A stretch of 13,289 bases of DNA from NCBI GenBank assembly GCA_934402155.1, contig CAKRTP010000047.1:1-13289 (forward strand), read 5' to 3'. This DNA comes from an uncultured Blautia sp. Lineage in GTDB: Bacteria; Bacillota; Clostridia; Lachnospirales; Lachnospiraceae. Position numbers and translations under genes: made by a program. Below are positions 6,934-13,289 of the stretch, piece after piece. The notes under the pieces were generated by a model. The model was not told where the DNA came from. It saw only the letters and a program-made list of their open reading frames with translations, and made no database searches. The stretch's first letter is position 1, and the number at the start of each line of letters is the position of its first letter.

Positions 6934-7797
6934 TTAATTCCAACGTCTCTTCATAATAGACTGCACTGTCAGAAAAAGACAAACTGCAATCACTGACAGG
7001 AAATATAAAATCCCTTTTACGTCAAAGATTGAATTGGCAAAGTTGTCAAAATGGCTGCTCAGATTGACGATATTCAATACTTTCTGAATTCCTCCTGAGA
7101 AAAATGAAGAATTTACCACATATACAACTGCAAGAATTATTTCACCGATCACACATACTGCTGCCGAGATCAGAAGGTTCTTGATCATTGTATAAATGAT
7201 AAGTGCTGCTGCAAAAATCAAAAGTCCAAATGTGATACATGTTGACAGCGCTCCCTCTGAAAAGAATGAAGAAATTCCATTCATCATATAAAACGCAAAC
7301 AAAAATACAAATGTCAGAACTGCTGCAATCACCTGGCTCTCCGTCAGCGAAGATAAGAAGACACCAATCGCAAGGTTCGCACATCCCAGAAGGAAGAATC
7401 CCATAATACCCGTATACGCACCTGCAAAAGAAACTGTTCCGAATTTTGACATCAGTAATGGATAAAAACACATGATGAGCATTGGAATTGCAAAGATTGT
7501 CACCAGTGCCAGATATTTACCAATTACAATCTGAGCAACAGATACCGGTGCTGTCAGAAGAAGCTGGTCTGTTTTCTGCTTTCGTTCCTCTGCAAGAACT
7601 CTCATTGTCAGAATCGGAACGCTGACAAGAAATACAAAAGTCAGTGCGCTCAGTGTATATTCAAATTTCGGATATGCTGCCCCTAACTGATATGCTGAAA
7701 AATAAATACCTGTAAGAAGCAGGATAAAAAAGATAAATAAATATCCTACCATAGATGTGAGATAGCTTCTCAGCTCTCTTTTATATACTGCTGTCAT
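6934..7797 (-). CDS. ABC-2 type transporter permease (GldF-like)
   Basis: A 287-residue integral membrane protein. Hydrophobic segments lie at about 16-36, 48-64, 92-115, 126-148, 153-171, 187-204, 208-229 and 262-280, in line with an ABC-2 permease of six or more spans. The family signature is MRVLAEERKQKTDQLLLTAP (65-84), the cytoplasmic coupling helix region that contacts the ATPase in GldF/NosY-like permeases. The ATG overlaps the TGA of the ATPase gene (ATGA), and the stop codon is part of the ribosome binding site of the GldG-like gene, so the genes are translationally coupled. It forms the channel part of the complex; substrate and direction (export is usual for ABC-2) are inferred. 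Confidence 0.85.
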   Translation of the reverse strand: MTAVYKRELRSYLTSMVGYLFIFFILLLTGIYFSAYQLGAAYPKFEYTLSALTFVFLVSVPILTMRVLAEERKQKTDQLLLTAPVSVAQIVIGKYLALVTIFAIPMLIMCFYPLLMSKFGTVSFAGAYTGIMGFFLLGCANLAIGVFLSSLTESQVIAAVLTFVFLFAFYMMNGISSFFSEGALSTCITFGLLIFAAALIIYTMIKNLLISAAVCVIGEIILAVVYVVNSSFFSGGIQKVLNIVNLSSHFDNFANSIFDVKGILYFLSVIAVCLFLTVQSIMKRRWN

Positions 7798-8771
7798 TTA
7801 GCTTCCCCCTCTTTCTCCGTTCCCTGAGATTTATTCTTATTATCTTCCGTCAGTTCCAGGAAAATTTCTTCCAGTGATACTTTCTTCGACTTCATTTCAA
7901 GAATCGGATAGTGATTGTCTGCCATCTTAAAGAATACTTCTTCCCGGATATCTGTACTCTCTTCTGTAGAAAGATTAACTTCCCATCCTTCCTGTTCTTT
8001 TGACGCAGTAATGGAAATTTCCCTGATTCCGGGAATTTCTCCAAGAAGAATTCGAATATGATCTCTGTCACCTTTTACAAGAAGAGAAAGCGTATTTGAT
8101 CCCTGTGCAAGTTTACTTAAGTTGTCCGGTGTATCACTGGCAACCAGTTTTCCATGAGAAATGATCAGAACATAATCACAGACTGCACTTACTTCTGAAA
8201 GAATATGTGAACTCAGGATAACGGTATGTTTCTTTTTGAGATTTTTTATAAGATCACGGATTTCTATGATCTGTTTCGGATCAAGTCCAACTGTAGGTTC
8301 ATCAAGAATAATGACTTCCGGATATCCGAGGATTGCCTGTGCAAGTCCGACTCTCTGTCTGTAACCTTTGGACAGATTTTTGATCAGTCGGTTTCTCATA
8401 TCTGAAATTTTTACCATTTCCATGACTTCTTCAACCATGGATTTCTTTTTGTCTTTTGGAATTTTTTTGAGATCAGCGGCGAAATTCATATATTCCAGCA
8501 CTGTCATATCGAAATAAAGAGGTGGCATTTCCGGCAGATAACCAATACACTTCTTTGCCTGTTCCGGCTCTTCCAGTATATCGTGACCATCGATAGTCAC
8601 TGTCCCTTCTGTAGATGCAATATAACCGGTGATCATATTCATAGTCGTTGATTTTCCGGCTCCGTTCGGCCCCAGAAAGCCGTAGATTTTTCCTTTCTCT
8701 ATCCTAAAAGAAAGGTGGTCAACTGCTGTATGATCTCCATAGCGTTTGACCAGATTGTTTACTTCAATCAC
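7794..8771 (-). CDS. ABC transporter ATP-binding protein (GldA-like)
   Basis: A 325-residue cytoplasmic ATPase that powers the adjacent permease. Walker A GPNGAGKST (34-42), signature LSKGYRQ (133-139), Walker B VIILDEP (153-159) and the switch histidine His189 in LSSH are all intact. The Q-loop position is Glu81 (GYLPEMPPLY), as in the GldA-like subfamily, rather than Gln. A C-terminal extension of about 100 residues after the nucleotide domain, ending in VSLEEIFLELTED, is typical of ABC-2 exporter ATPases. Translation starts at GTG (8769-8771), 8 bases after AGGAGG. It is the first gene of a four-gene operon, preceded by hairpins that may regulate it. Confidence 0.9.
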   Translation of the reverse strand: MIEVNNLVKRYGDHTAVDHLSFRIEKGKIYGFLGPNGAGKSTTMNMITGYIASTEGTVTIDGHDILEEPEQAKKCIGYLPEMPPLYFDMTVLEYMNFAADLKKIPKDKKKSMVEEVMEMVKISDMRNRLIKNLSKGYRQRVGLAQAILGYPEVIILDEPTVGLDPKQIIEIRDLIKNLKKKHTVILSSHILSEVSAVCDYVLIISHGKLVASDTPDNLSKLAQGSNTLSLLVKGDRDHIRILLGEIPGIREISITASKEQEGWEVNLSTEESTDIREEVFFKMADNHYPILEMKSKKVSLEEIFLELTEDNKNKSQGTEKEGEAK

Positions 8772-8789
8772 AAAACTCTCCTCCTTTTC

Positions 8790-8795
8790 ATTATA
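8790..8795 (-). promoter_or_regulatory. Perfect -10 hexamer just before the ABC operon (doubtful promoter)
   Basis: TATAAT on the minus strand lies 18 bases before the GTG start. The best -35 at 17 bp, TTCGCC (plus 8813-8818), is poor and lies in the terminator-like hairpin. Transcription would begin inside the ribosome binding site, so this is probably not the main promoter. Confidence 0.2.
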
Positions 8796-8803
8796 AACAG
8801 AAA

Positions 8804-8845
8804 ATGTTTCCGGGCGAAACAGAGATAGGGGGTACCCGGAAACAT
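8804..8845. terminator. Strong hairpin before the ABC operon, terminator or attenuator
   Basis: ATGTTTCCGGG (8804-8814) and CCCGGAAACAT (8835-8845) form a perfect 11-bp stem with a 20-base loop. On the minus strand it is followed by TTTTCTGTTT, and on the plus strand by CTTTTATTT, so it can act in either direction. It would end the mnmE-mnmG-rsmG transcript about 33 bases before the ABC ATPase start codon, or act as an attenuator that controls read-through into the transporter genes. Confidence 0.65.
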
Positions 8846-8856
8846 CTTTTATTTGC

Positions 8857-8879
8857 GGAACAGATCTTACGTCTGTTCC
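8857..8879. promoter_or_regulatory. Second leader hairpin, possible attenuator partner
   Basis: GGAACAGA (8857-8864) pairs with TCTGTTCC (8872-8879) around a 7-base loop. On the minus transcript it forms just before the terminator-like hairpin at 8804-8845. Its 5' arm could instead pair with TCTGTTTC in the loop of that hairpin (one G-U pair), giving an alternative fold. On the plus strand it is followed by TTTAAATATT, so a plus-strand terminator is the other reading. Confidence 0.35.
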
Positions 8880-8966
8880 TTTAAATATTCTATGGGAAAG
8901 TTGTGATAAAAATAGGATAAATGTGTGATGATTTTGTGAAAATGGACGCGAAATAAACTTCGTAAA

Positions 8967-9689
8967 TTATGATAAAGGTTCTTTCAGCGGAGTTCCTGCT
9001 TTTCGCGGATAACGTCCTGGTGTCGCTTTGATCTTCTCGATCACGACAAGAGAACGCTGGATTTCTGAATCAGGAAGCTGGAAGTAAACAACATCCTGGA
9101 TTTTTCCTCCAAGGATTTTGACTGCTTTCTGTGCCTGCTCTACTTCCTCCTGAACAGTACCTGATTTATAAGAAACAAAGTAACCCCCGGTCTTTACATA
9201 CGGGAGACAATATTCTGACAAAGTCGCCAGATTAGACACTGCACGTGACACACAAAGATCATAAGTTTCTCTGTATTGTTTGTTCTTTGCATATTCTTCA
9301 GCTCTTCCATGAATCGCAGTGATATTTTCCAGTTTCAGTAACTGAAAAGTTTCTTCAAGAAAATTAACTCTTTTTTTCAGAGAATCCAGAAGACAGGATT
9401 CCAGATGTGGAAACGCGATCTTGAGAGGAACACCTGGAAATCCTGCACCTGTGCCTATATCCATGATTCTTTTTATCCTGCTCATGTCCACAGCTTTTAC
9501 ACAGGCAAGACTGTCCAGAAAATGTTTCACCAGTACCTCCTGAAATTCTGTGATCCCGGTCAGATTCATAACTTTATTTTTTTCTACAAGATATTCGTAG
9601 AAATCAATAAACTGTTTTTTCTGCACTTCATCAAGACTGATACCAAGTTCCTGACATCCCTCTTCCAGTATTTTTAAATCATATACCAT
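8967..9689 (-). CDS. rsmG: 16S rRNA (guanine(527)-N(7))-methyltransferase RsmG (GidB)
   Basis: A 240-residue SAM-dependent methyltransferase, the usual length. It methylates N7 of G527 (E. coli numbering) in the 530 loop of 16S rRNA, near the decoding centre; loss of the family member gives low-level streptomycin resistance in other bacteria. Diagnostic stretches are MNLTGI (41-46), HFLDSL (56-61), the SAM-binding loop DIGTGAGFPG (77-86), SRAVSNL and FVSYKSG. AAGGAG sits 7 bases before the ATG, and only 15 bases separate it from the mnmG stop. It is the last gene of the mnmE-mnmG-rsmG run; hairpins follow the stop. Confidence 0.95.
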   Translation of the reverse strand: MVYDLKILEEGCQELGISLDEVQKKQFIDFYEYLVEKNKVMNLTGITEFQEVLVKHFLDSLACVKAVDMSRIKRIMDIGTGAGFPGVPLKIAFPHLESCLLDSLKKRVNFLEETFQLLKLENITAIHGRAEEYAKNKQYRETYDLCVSRAVSNLATLSEYCLPYVKTGGYFVSYKSGTVQEEVEQAQKAVKILGGKIQDVVYFQLPDSEIQRSLVVIEKIKATPGRYPRKAGTPLKEPLS

Positions 9690-9704
9690 TAATTTACTCC
9701 TTCT

Positions 9705-11594
9705 TTATACATTTCGTCTGTACTGTTCCAGATATACCAGAAGCACAGAGATATCTGCCGGAGATACTCCGGATATTCTGGATGCCTGACCGATGGATAC
9801 AGGACGATACGCTTCCAGTTTCTGCTTCGCCTCAATACGAAGGCTTCCGACCTTTTCATAATCCAGATTTTCCGGGATCTTCTTTGCTTCCATTTTTTTG
9901 AACTGCTCTACCTGTTTCATCTGGCGTTTGATATATCCTTCATATTTAAGATTGATCTCAACCTGTTCTTTCACATCCCATGGAAGCTCCGGCCGTTCTT
10001 TGTCAATTGGTGCAAGATCTTCATAACCGAGTTCCGGTCTGCGAATCAGTTCCGCAATCGTTGTTCCGGATTTGAGAAGAGTACTTCCTTTCTCTTCAAG
10101 AAGTTTCTGAACTTCTGGTGTTCCTCCGATCGTCGCATGTTCTGTTCTCTCGATTTCCTTTGCTATTGCGGTCTCCTTTTCGAGAAGTTTCTGATAAGTT
10201 TCTTCATCAATCAAACCTACCTGATAACCTTTTTTGCGAAGTCGTAAGTCCGCATTATCCTGTCTGAGAAGCAAACGATACTCTGCGCGGCTGGTCATCA
10301 TACGATACGGTTCATGATTCTCCTTTGTAACAAGATCATCGATCAGAACACCGATATATGCTTCTGAACGGTCAAGGATCAGCTGTTCCTGACCTTTTAC
10401 TTCCATAGCTGCATTAATTCCGGCAATCAGTCCCTGTGCTGCTGCTTCTTCATATCCTGAACTTCCGTTAAACTGCCCGCCGCTGAAAAGACCTTTTATT
10501 TTTTTGAATTCCAATGTCGGATAAAGCTGTCTTGGATTGATACAGTCATATTCAATCGCATAAGCATTTTTTACAATCTTTGCATTCTCAAGTCCCGGTA
10601 CAGAATGGTACATTTCATCCTGTACATCCTCCGGAAGAGAGCTTGACATTCCTCCGATATACATCTCATTCGTGTAAAGTCCCTCCGGCTCAATAAATAC
10701 CTGGTGTCGTTTTTTGTCTGAAAATCTTACAACTTTATCCTCGATCGACGGACAGTATCTTGGACCGGTTCCCTCTATCATTCCTGAATACAACGGAGAA
10801 CGGTCAAGATTTGCACGGATGATCTCATGTGTTTTTTCATTTGTGTAAGTAAGCCAGCAGGATTTCTGATCGATCTGTACACTTTCAGGATCTGTGGAAA
10901 AGGAAAATGGTACAACTCTTTTGTCACCAAACTGTTCTTCCATCTTGGAATAATCAATCGTATTTCCTGCGATTCGTGCCGGTGTTCCTGTCTTAAAACG
11001 AAACATCTCAATCCCAAGTTCTTTAAGAGAGTCTGTCAGATAATTTGCTGCCTGCAAACCATTCGGACCTGTATAATTACTGATATCACCATAAATACAG
11101 CGTGCCTTCAGATAAGTTCCTGTACAAAGAACAACTGCCTGACAATGATAAACAGCTCCTGAATAGAGTTTTACCCCAGTAATCCTGCCTTCATCTGTCA
11201 GAAGCTTTGTTACTTCTCCCTGTTTGATCGTAAGATTGGGCTGGTTTTCCAGCGTCTTACGCATTTCTGTACTGTATGCCTGTTTGTCTGCCTGCGCTCT
11301 GAGTGAATGTACCGCAGGCCCCTTGGACTGGTTTAACATTTTTGACTGAATAAAAGTCTTATCAATATTTTTACCCATCTCTCCGCCAAGTGCATCCAGC
11401 TCTCTTACCAGATGCCCTTTTGAACTGCCTCCTATATTCGGATTGCACGGCATCAGTGCAATGCTGTCCACACTGACAGTAAACATTACTGTATCTAGTC
11501 CCAGTCTTGCACAGGCAAGAGCCGCTTCACATCCTGCATGACCGGCTCCAACTACAACAATATCACAGTTTTTTTCCAGTCTTCTGTCCTTCAT
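9705..11594 (-). CDS. mnmG: tRNA uridine-5-carboxymethylaminomethyl modification enzyme MnmG (GidA)
   Basis: A 629-residue FAD-dependent enzyme of normal length. With MnmE it adds the aminomethyl or carboxymethylaminomethyl group to C5 of U34 in tRNAs reading split codon boxes, using methylene-tetrahydrofolate, FAD and NADH. It shows the FAD dinucleotide-binding motif [10 protein letters not shown] (16-25), the family signatures [13 protein letters not shown] and [18 protein letters not shown], and an intact helical C-terminus ([18 protein letters not shown]) that contacts MnmE and tRNA. An in-frame TTG at 11621 would add nine residues. The ATG at 11594 is preferred because GAAGGGAAG lies just upstream and the N-terminus then matches the family. 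It lies 29 bases after the mnmE stop. Confidence 0.95.
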   Translation of the reverse strand: MKDRRLEKNCDIVVVGAGHAGCEAALACARLGLDTVMFTVSVDSIALMPCNPNIGGSSKGHLVRELDALGGEMGKNIDKTFIQSKMLNQSKGPAVHSLRAQADKQAYSTEMRKTLENQPNLTIKQGEVTKLLTDEGRITGVKLYSGAVYHCQAVVLCTGTYLKARCIYGDISNYTGPNGLQAANYLTDSLKELGIEMFRFKTGTPARIAGNTIDYSKMEEQFGDKRVVPFSFSTDPESVQIDQKSCWLTYTNEKTHEIIRANLDRSPLYSGMIEGTGPRYCPSIEDKVVRFSDKKRHQVFIEPEGLYTNEMYIGGMSSSLPEDVQDEMYHSVPGLENAKIVKNAYAIEYDCINPRQLYPTLEFKKIKGLFSGGQFNGSSGYEEAAAQGLIAGINAAMEVKGQEQLILDRSEAYIGVLIDDLVTKENHEPYRMMTSRAEYRLLLRQDNADLRLRKKGYQVGLIDEETYQKLLEKETAIAKEIERTEHATIGGTPEVQKLLEEKGSTLLKSGTTIAELIRRPELGYEDLAPIDKERPELPWDVKEQVEINLKYEGYIKRQMKQVEQFKKMEAKKIPENLDYEKVGSLRIEAKQKLEAYRPVSIGQASRISGVSPADISVLLVYLEQYRRNV

Positions 11595-11623
11595 TTTTAT
11601 CTTCCCTTCTGTTATAAACAATT

Positions 11624-12997
11624 TTATTTTCCTGTACAGAATTTGCTGAAGATCTCATTTACCAGATCCTCCCCGACAGATTCTCCTACAATCCGCCCAA
11701 GACTTTCATAAGCATTCATAAGATCAATAGAAAAGAAATCCTCTGCCATTCCCATCTCAATACTGTTCTTTACAAGTTCCAGACTTTCTTTTGCTTCCTC
11801 CAAAGCAGCCTTGTGCCGTGCATTTGTAATGTACACCTCATCATTAAAAGAAAGTTCTCCCTCGAAAAACATGTTTTTGATCTCTTCTTCCAGTTCATGG
11901 ATTCCTGTTTCTTCTACTATGGAAACAGGAATTACCGGACTTCCTGTTTTTTCCTGAAGTTTTTTCATATTCACTGCCGGTTCCAGATCTGTCTTATTGT
12001 AGATCACAATGCTTTTTCTTCCTGAAAGCAGTTCTATGATTTCTTCATCATTTTCATCAAGTGCTCTGGAAGAATCCACAACATATAAAATAAGATCAGC
12101 ATCTTCTGCCATCTGTTTTGCTTTTCCTACACCGATTTTTTCCACTAGATCTTCTGTTTCCCGGATTCCTGCTGTATCAATGACTCGAAGCGTAATTCCA
12201 TTCAGCGAAATATACTCTTCCAGAATATCTCTGGTCGTACCTTCGATTTCTGTGACAATTGCACGGTCTTCTCCCACCAGAAAATTTAAAAGAGAAGATT
12301 TTCCGGCATTTGGTTTACCAAGAATGACAGTTTTTATCCCCTCCTGGATCATGCGTCCATCATCAGCAGTTTTCAACAGAGCTGCGACCTCTCCGGCTTC
12401 TTTATCCACAATTCCCTCAAGTTCCTGTGGATAGCCTTCCAGATCATAATGCTCAGGATCATCCAGTGCCGATTCTATATATGCTATCTGATAAAGCAGT
12501 CTGCTTCTGATTTCTTTGACAGCTCTTTGCACTGAACCTTTAAGCTGCTCTACAGAACTCTTAAGTGCCATGGAATTCCTTGCCTGAATGACATCCATGA
12601 CAGCCTCCGCCTGTGACAGATCCAGCCGTCCATTTAAAAAAGCTCTCTTTGTAAATTCACCTGGTTCTGCAATTACCGCTCCGTTTTTCAGTACTGTTTC
12701 CAGAACCTTTTTCATGGCATAAACACCACCATGACAATCTATTTCTACAGTATCCTCACCCGTATAAGTATGAGGACCTCTCATGATCATAACCAGAACT
12801 TCATCTACCACATCTTCTCCATCATAGATAAATCCATAATGAATTGTATGGCTCTGTACTTCCCTGATATTTTTCTTTCCGTTTTTGGAACGATAAATCC
12901 GGGAAATCACCTCCATTGCCTCATCTCCGCTGATACGGACGATTCCTATTCCGGAAGCACTCATAGCTGTTGAGATTGCGGCGATTGTTTTTTCCAT
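11624..12997 (-). CDS. mnmE: tRNA modification GTPase MnmE (TrmE)
   Basis: A 457-residue GTPase, the usual length, partner of MnmG in wobble U34 modification. Its N-terminal domain binds the formyl- or methylene-tetrahydrofolate one-carbon donor. The G domain, inserted in the helical domain, has G1 GKPNAGKS (227-234), G2 TTRD (254-257), G3 DTAG (274-277) and G4 NKTD (334-337). The C-terminus ends in CTGK (454-457), the conserved C-x-G-K that is needed for modification but not for GTP hydrolysis. AGGAGG lies 4 bases before the ATG, a slightly short spacing. The gene usually follows jag in Firmicutes; here a structured non-coding stretch lies directly upstream. Confidence 0.97.
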   Translation of the reverse strand: MEKTIAAISTAMSASGIGIVRISGDEAMEVISRIYRSKNGKKNIREVQSHTIHYGFIYDGEDVVDEVLVMIMRGPHTYTGEDTVEIDCHGGVYAMKKVLETVLKNGAVIAEPGEFTKRAFLNGRLDLSQAEAVMDVIQARNSMALKSSVEQLKGSVQRAVKEIRSRLLYQIAYIESALDDPEHYDLEGYPQELEGIVDKEAGEVAALLKTADDGRMIQEGIKTVILGKPNAGKSSLLNFLVGEDRAIVTEIEGTTRDILEEYISLNGITLRVIDTAGIRETEDLVEKIGVGKAKQMAEDADLILYVVDSSRALDENDEEIIELLSGRKSIVIYNKTDLEPAVNMKKLQEKTGSPVIPVSIVEETGIHELEEEIKNMFFEGELSFNDEVYITNARHKAALEEAKESLELVKNSIEMGMAEDFFSIDLMNAYESLGRIVGESVGEDLVNEIFSKFCTGK

Positions 12998-13017
12998 AAT
13001 TCCTCCTTATAAATGAA

Positions 13018-13050
13018 ATATCTGCTGACGCAGATATCTTTATTTTTTTT
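13018..13050 (+). terminator. Hairpin with T-tract in the mnmE leader, plus orientation
   Basis: ATATCTGC (13018-13025) and GCAGATAT (13030-13037) form a perfect 8-bp stem with a TGAC tetraloop, followed on the plus strand by CTTTA and eight T residues. It therefore looks like a plus-strand terminator, although no plus-strand gene precedes it. On the minus strand it would fold in the mnmE leader, about 12 bases upstream of the ribosome binding site. Confidence 0.5.
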
Positions 13051-13220
13051 ATAAAGTACGATTACTCCATGTCTTCGACATTCCCGTAATCGTATCCCAA
13101 TTCGTAATCCAGCCTGTCGGCTTACTTACTCATTTGGATTAGCCTTGGAAATAGATATGTTGCATCGTAAGCAAGCTTCCGCTGCTAACATATCTGCTTC
13201 CAAGGACTTTATAAAAAAAA
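13043..13220. repeat. 178-bp cloverleaf-like inverted-repeat element
   Basis: A perfect 15-bp inverted repeat, TTTTTTTTATAAAGT (13043-13057) and ACTTTATAAAAAAAA (13206-13220), closes three internal hairpins. Hairpin 1: TACGATTAC (13057-13065)/GTAATCGTA (13086-13094) with ATGTC/GACAT inside. Hairpin 2: AATCCA (13106-13111)/TGGATT (13135-13140), with AGCC/GGCT as an alternative sharing base 13111. Hairpin 3: CCTTGGAA and AGATATGTT (13143-13161) against AACATATCT and TTCCAAGG (13187-13205), interrupted by a 2-base mismatch. Together they make a four-way junction on either strand. It may be a small non-autonomous mobile repeat or a structured RNA. No target-site duplication was found at its edges. 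Confidence 0.55.
13048..13075 (-). promoter_or_regulatory. Candidate promoter of the mnmE-mnmG-rsmG run
   Basis: On the minus strand AAGACA (plus 13070-13075, four of six matches to TTGACA) and TATAAA (plus 13048-13053, five of six to TATAAT) are 16 bp apart. It lies between the terminator-like structure at 13217-13285 and mnmE, where a promoter is needed if that terminator works. It overlaps hairpin 1 and the closing repeat of the structured element. Confidence 0.35.
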
Positions 13221-13285
13221 TGTTATCCCAGAGAAAGCACACGTTTATTACGTGTTATTCATGCTTTCACCTAGAATAACATTTT
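13217..13285 (-). terminator. Nested hairpin with T-tract upstream of mnmE, minus orientation
   Basis: AAAATGTTAT (13217-13226) pairs with ATAACATTTT (13276-13285). Inside are GAAAGCA (13233-13239)/TGCTTTC (13262-13268) and CACGT (13240-13244)/ACGTG (13250-13254). On the minus strand the structure is followed directly by the eight-T arm of the neighbouring cloverleaf (13213-13220), so it has the shape of an intrinsic terminator for a gene lying beyond the right edge, possibly jag by usual gene order. The middle is AT-rich and irregular. Confidence 0.55.
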
Positions 13286-13289
13286 CTAT

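Noticed and set aside
8881..8966. AT-rich gap after rsmG considered as a replication origin
   Set aside because: The gene cluster often lies near the origin, but no clear DnaA boxes (TTATCCACA type) were found and no dnaA or parAB genes are in the window.
10778..11162. Open frames overlapping mnmG on both strands
   Set aside because: They overlap a complete, intact MnmG gene in other frames and have no ribosome binding site or family resemblance.
13043..13220. Cloverleaf considered as a tRNA gene
   Set aside because: At 178 bp it is far too long. The arms do not have tRNA sizes, and no TTCRA T-loop or discriminator/CCA arrangement is seen.
1..13289. CRISPR array, integrase or transposase genes
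   Set aside because: No regularly spaced direct repeats and no recombinase-like proteins were found in either strand.

Overview
The window (about 40% G+C by eye) looks like chromosomal DNA from a Clostridia bacterium, most likely of the family Lachnospiraceae. The reasons are the AGGAGG-type ribosome binding sites, the low-GC codon use, the mnmE-mnmG-rsmG order typical of Firmicutes, and a GldA/GldF/GldG/DUF4340 transporter cluster of the kind found in gut Clostridia. The genus call is inference; no rRNA is present to test it.

Right end (about 8970-13289, minus strand): mnmE, mnmG and rsmG lie in one tight run. MnmE and MnmG together install the 5-(carboxymethyl)aminomethyl group on wobble uridine 34 of tRNAs, and RsmG methylates G527 (E. 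coli numbering) of 16S rRNA, so the run is a translation-fidelity cluster. Upstream of mnmE (13018-13285) is a non-coding, highly structured stretch. A 15-bp inverted repeat closes three internal hairpins in a cloverleaf, and a terminator-like hairpin on each side points inward.

Centre (3916-8771, minus strand): after 195 bp of hairpins and attenuator-like structure come four translationally coupled genes. They encode an ABC ATPase, an ABC-2 permease, a GldG-like protein and a DUF4340-like protein. The last two are membrane-anchored with large extracytoplasmic domains, so the set probably makes one envelope complex. Its substrate is unknown.

Left of centre (987-3859): a plus-strand secreted protein with fibronectin-III-like modules converges on the transporter operon and shares a terminator region with it. 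Divergent from it is a PLP-dependent low-specificity threonine aldolase, and downstream of that a membrane-anchored alpha/beta hydrolase with its own near-consensus promoter.

Left end (1-986): no gene can be supported. It holds a structured, repeat-like stretch (193-368), AT-rich sequence with fragments of readable frame, and a terminator-like inverted repeat downstream of the hydrolase. No transposase, CRISPR array, tRNA or rRNA was seen. The most unusual features are the two structured non-coding elements at the two ends of the window.
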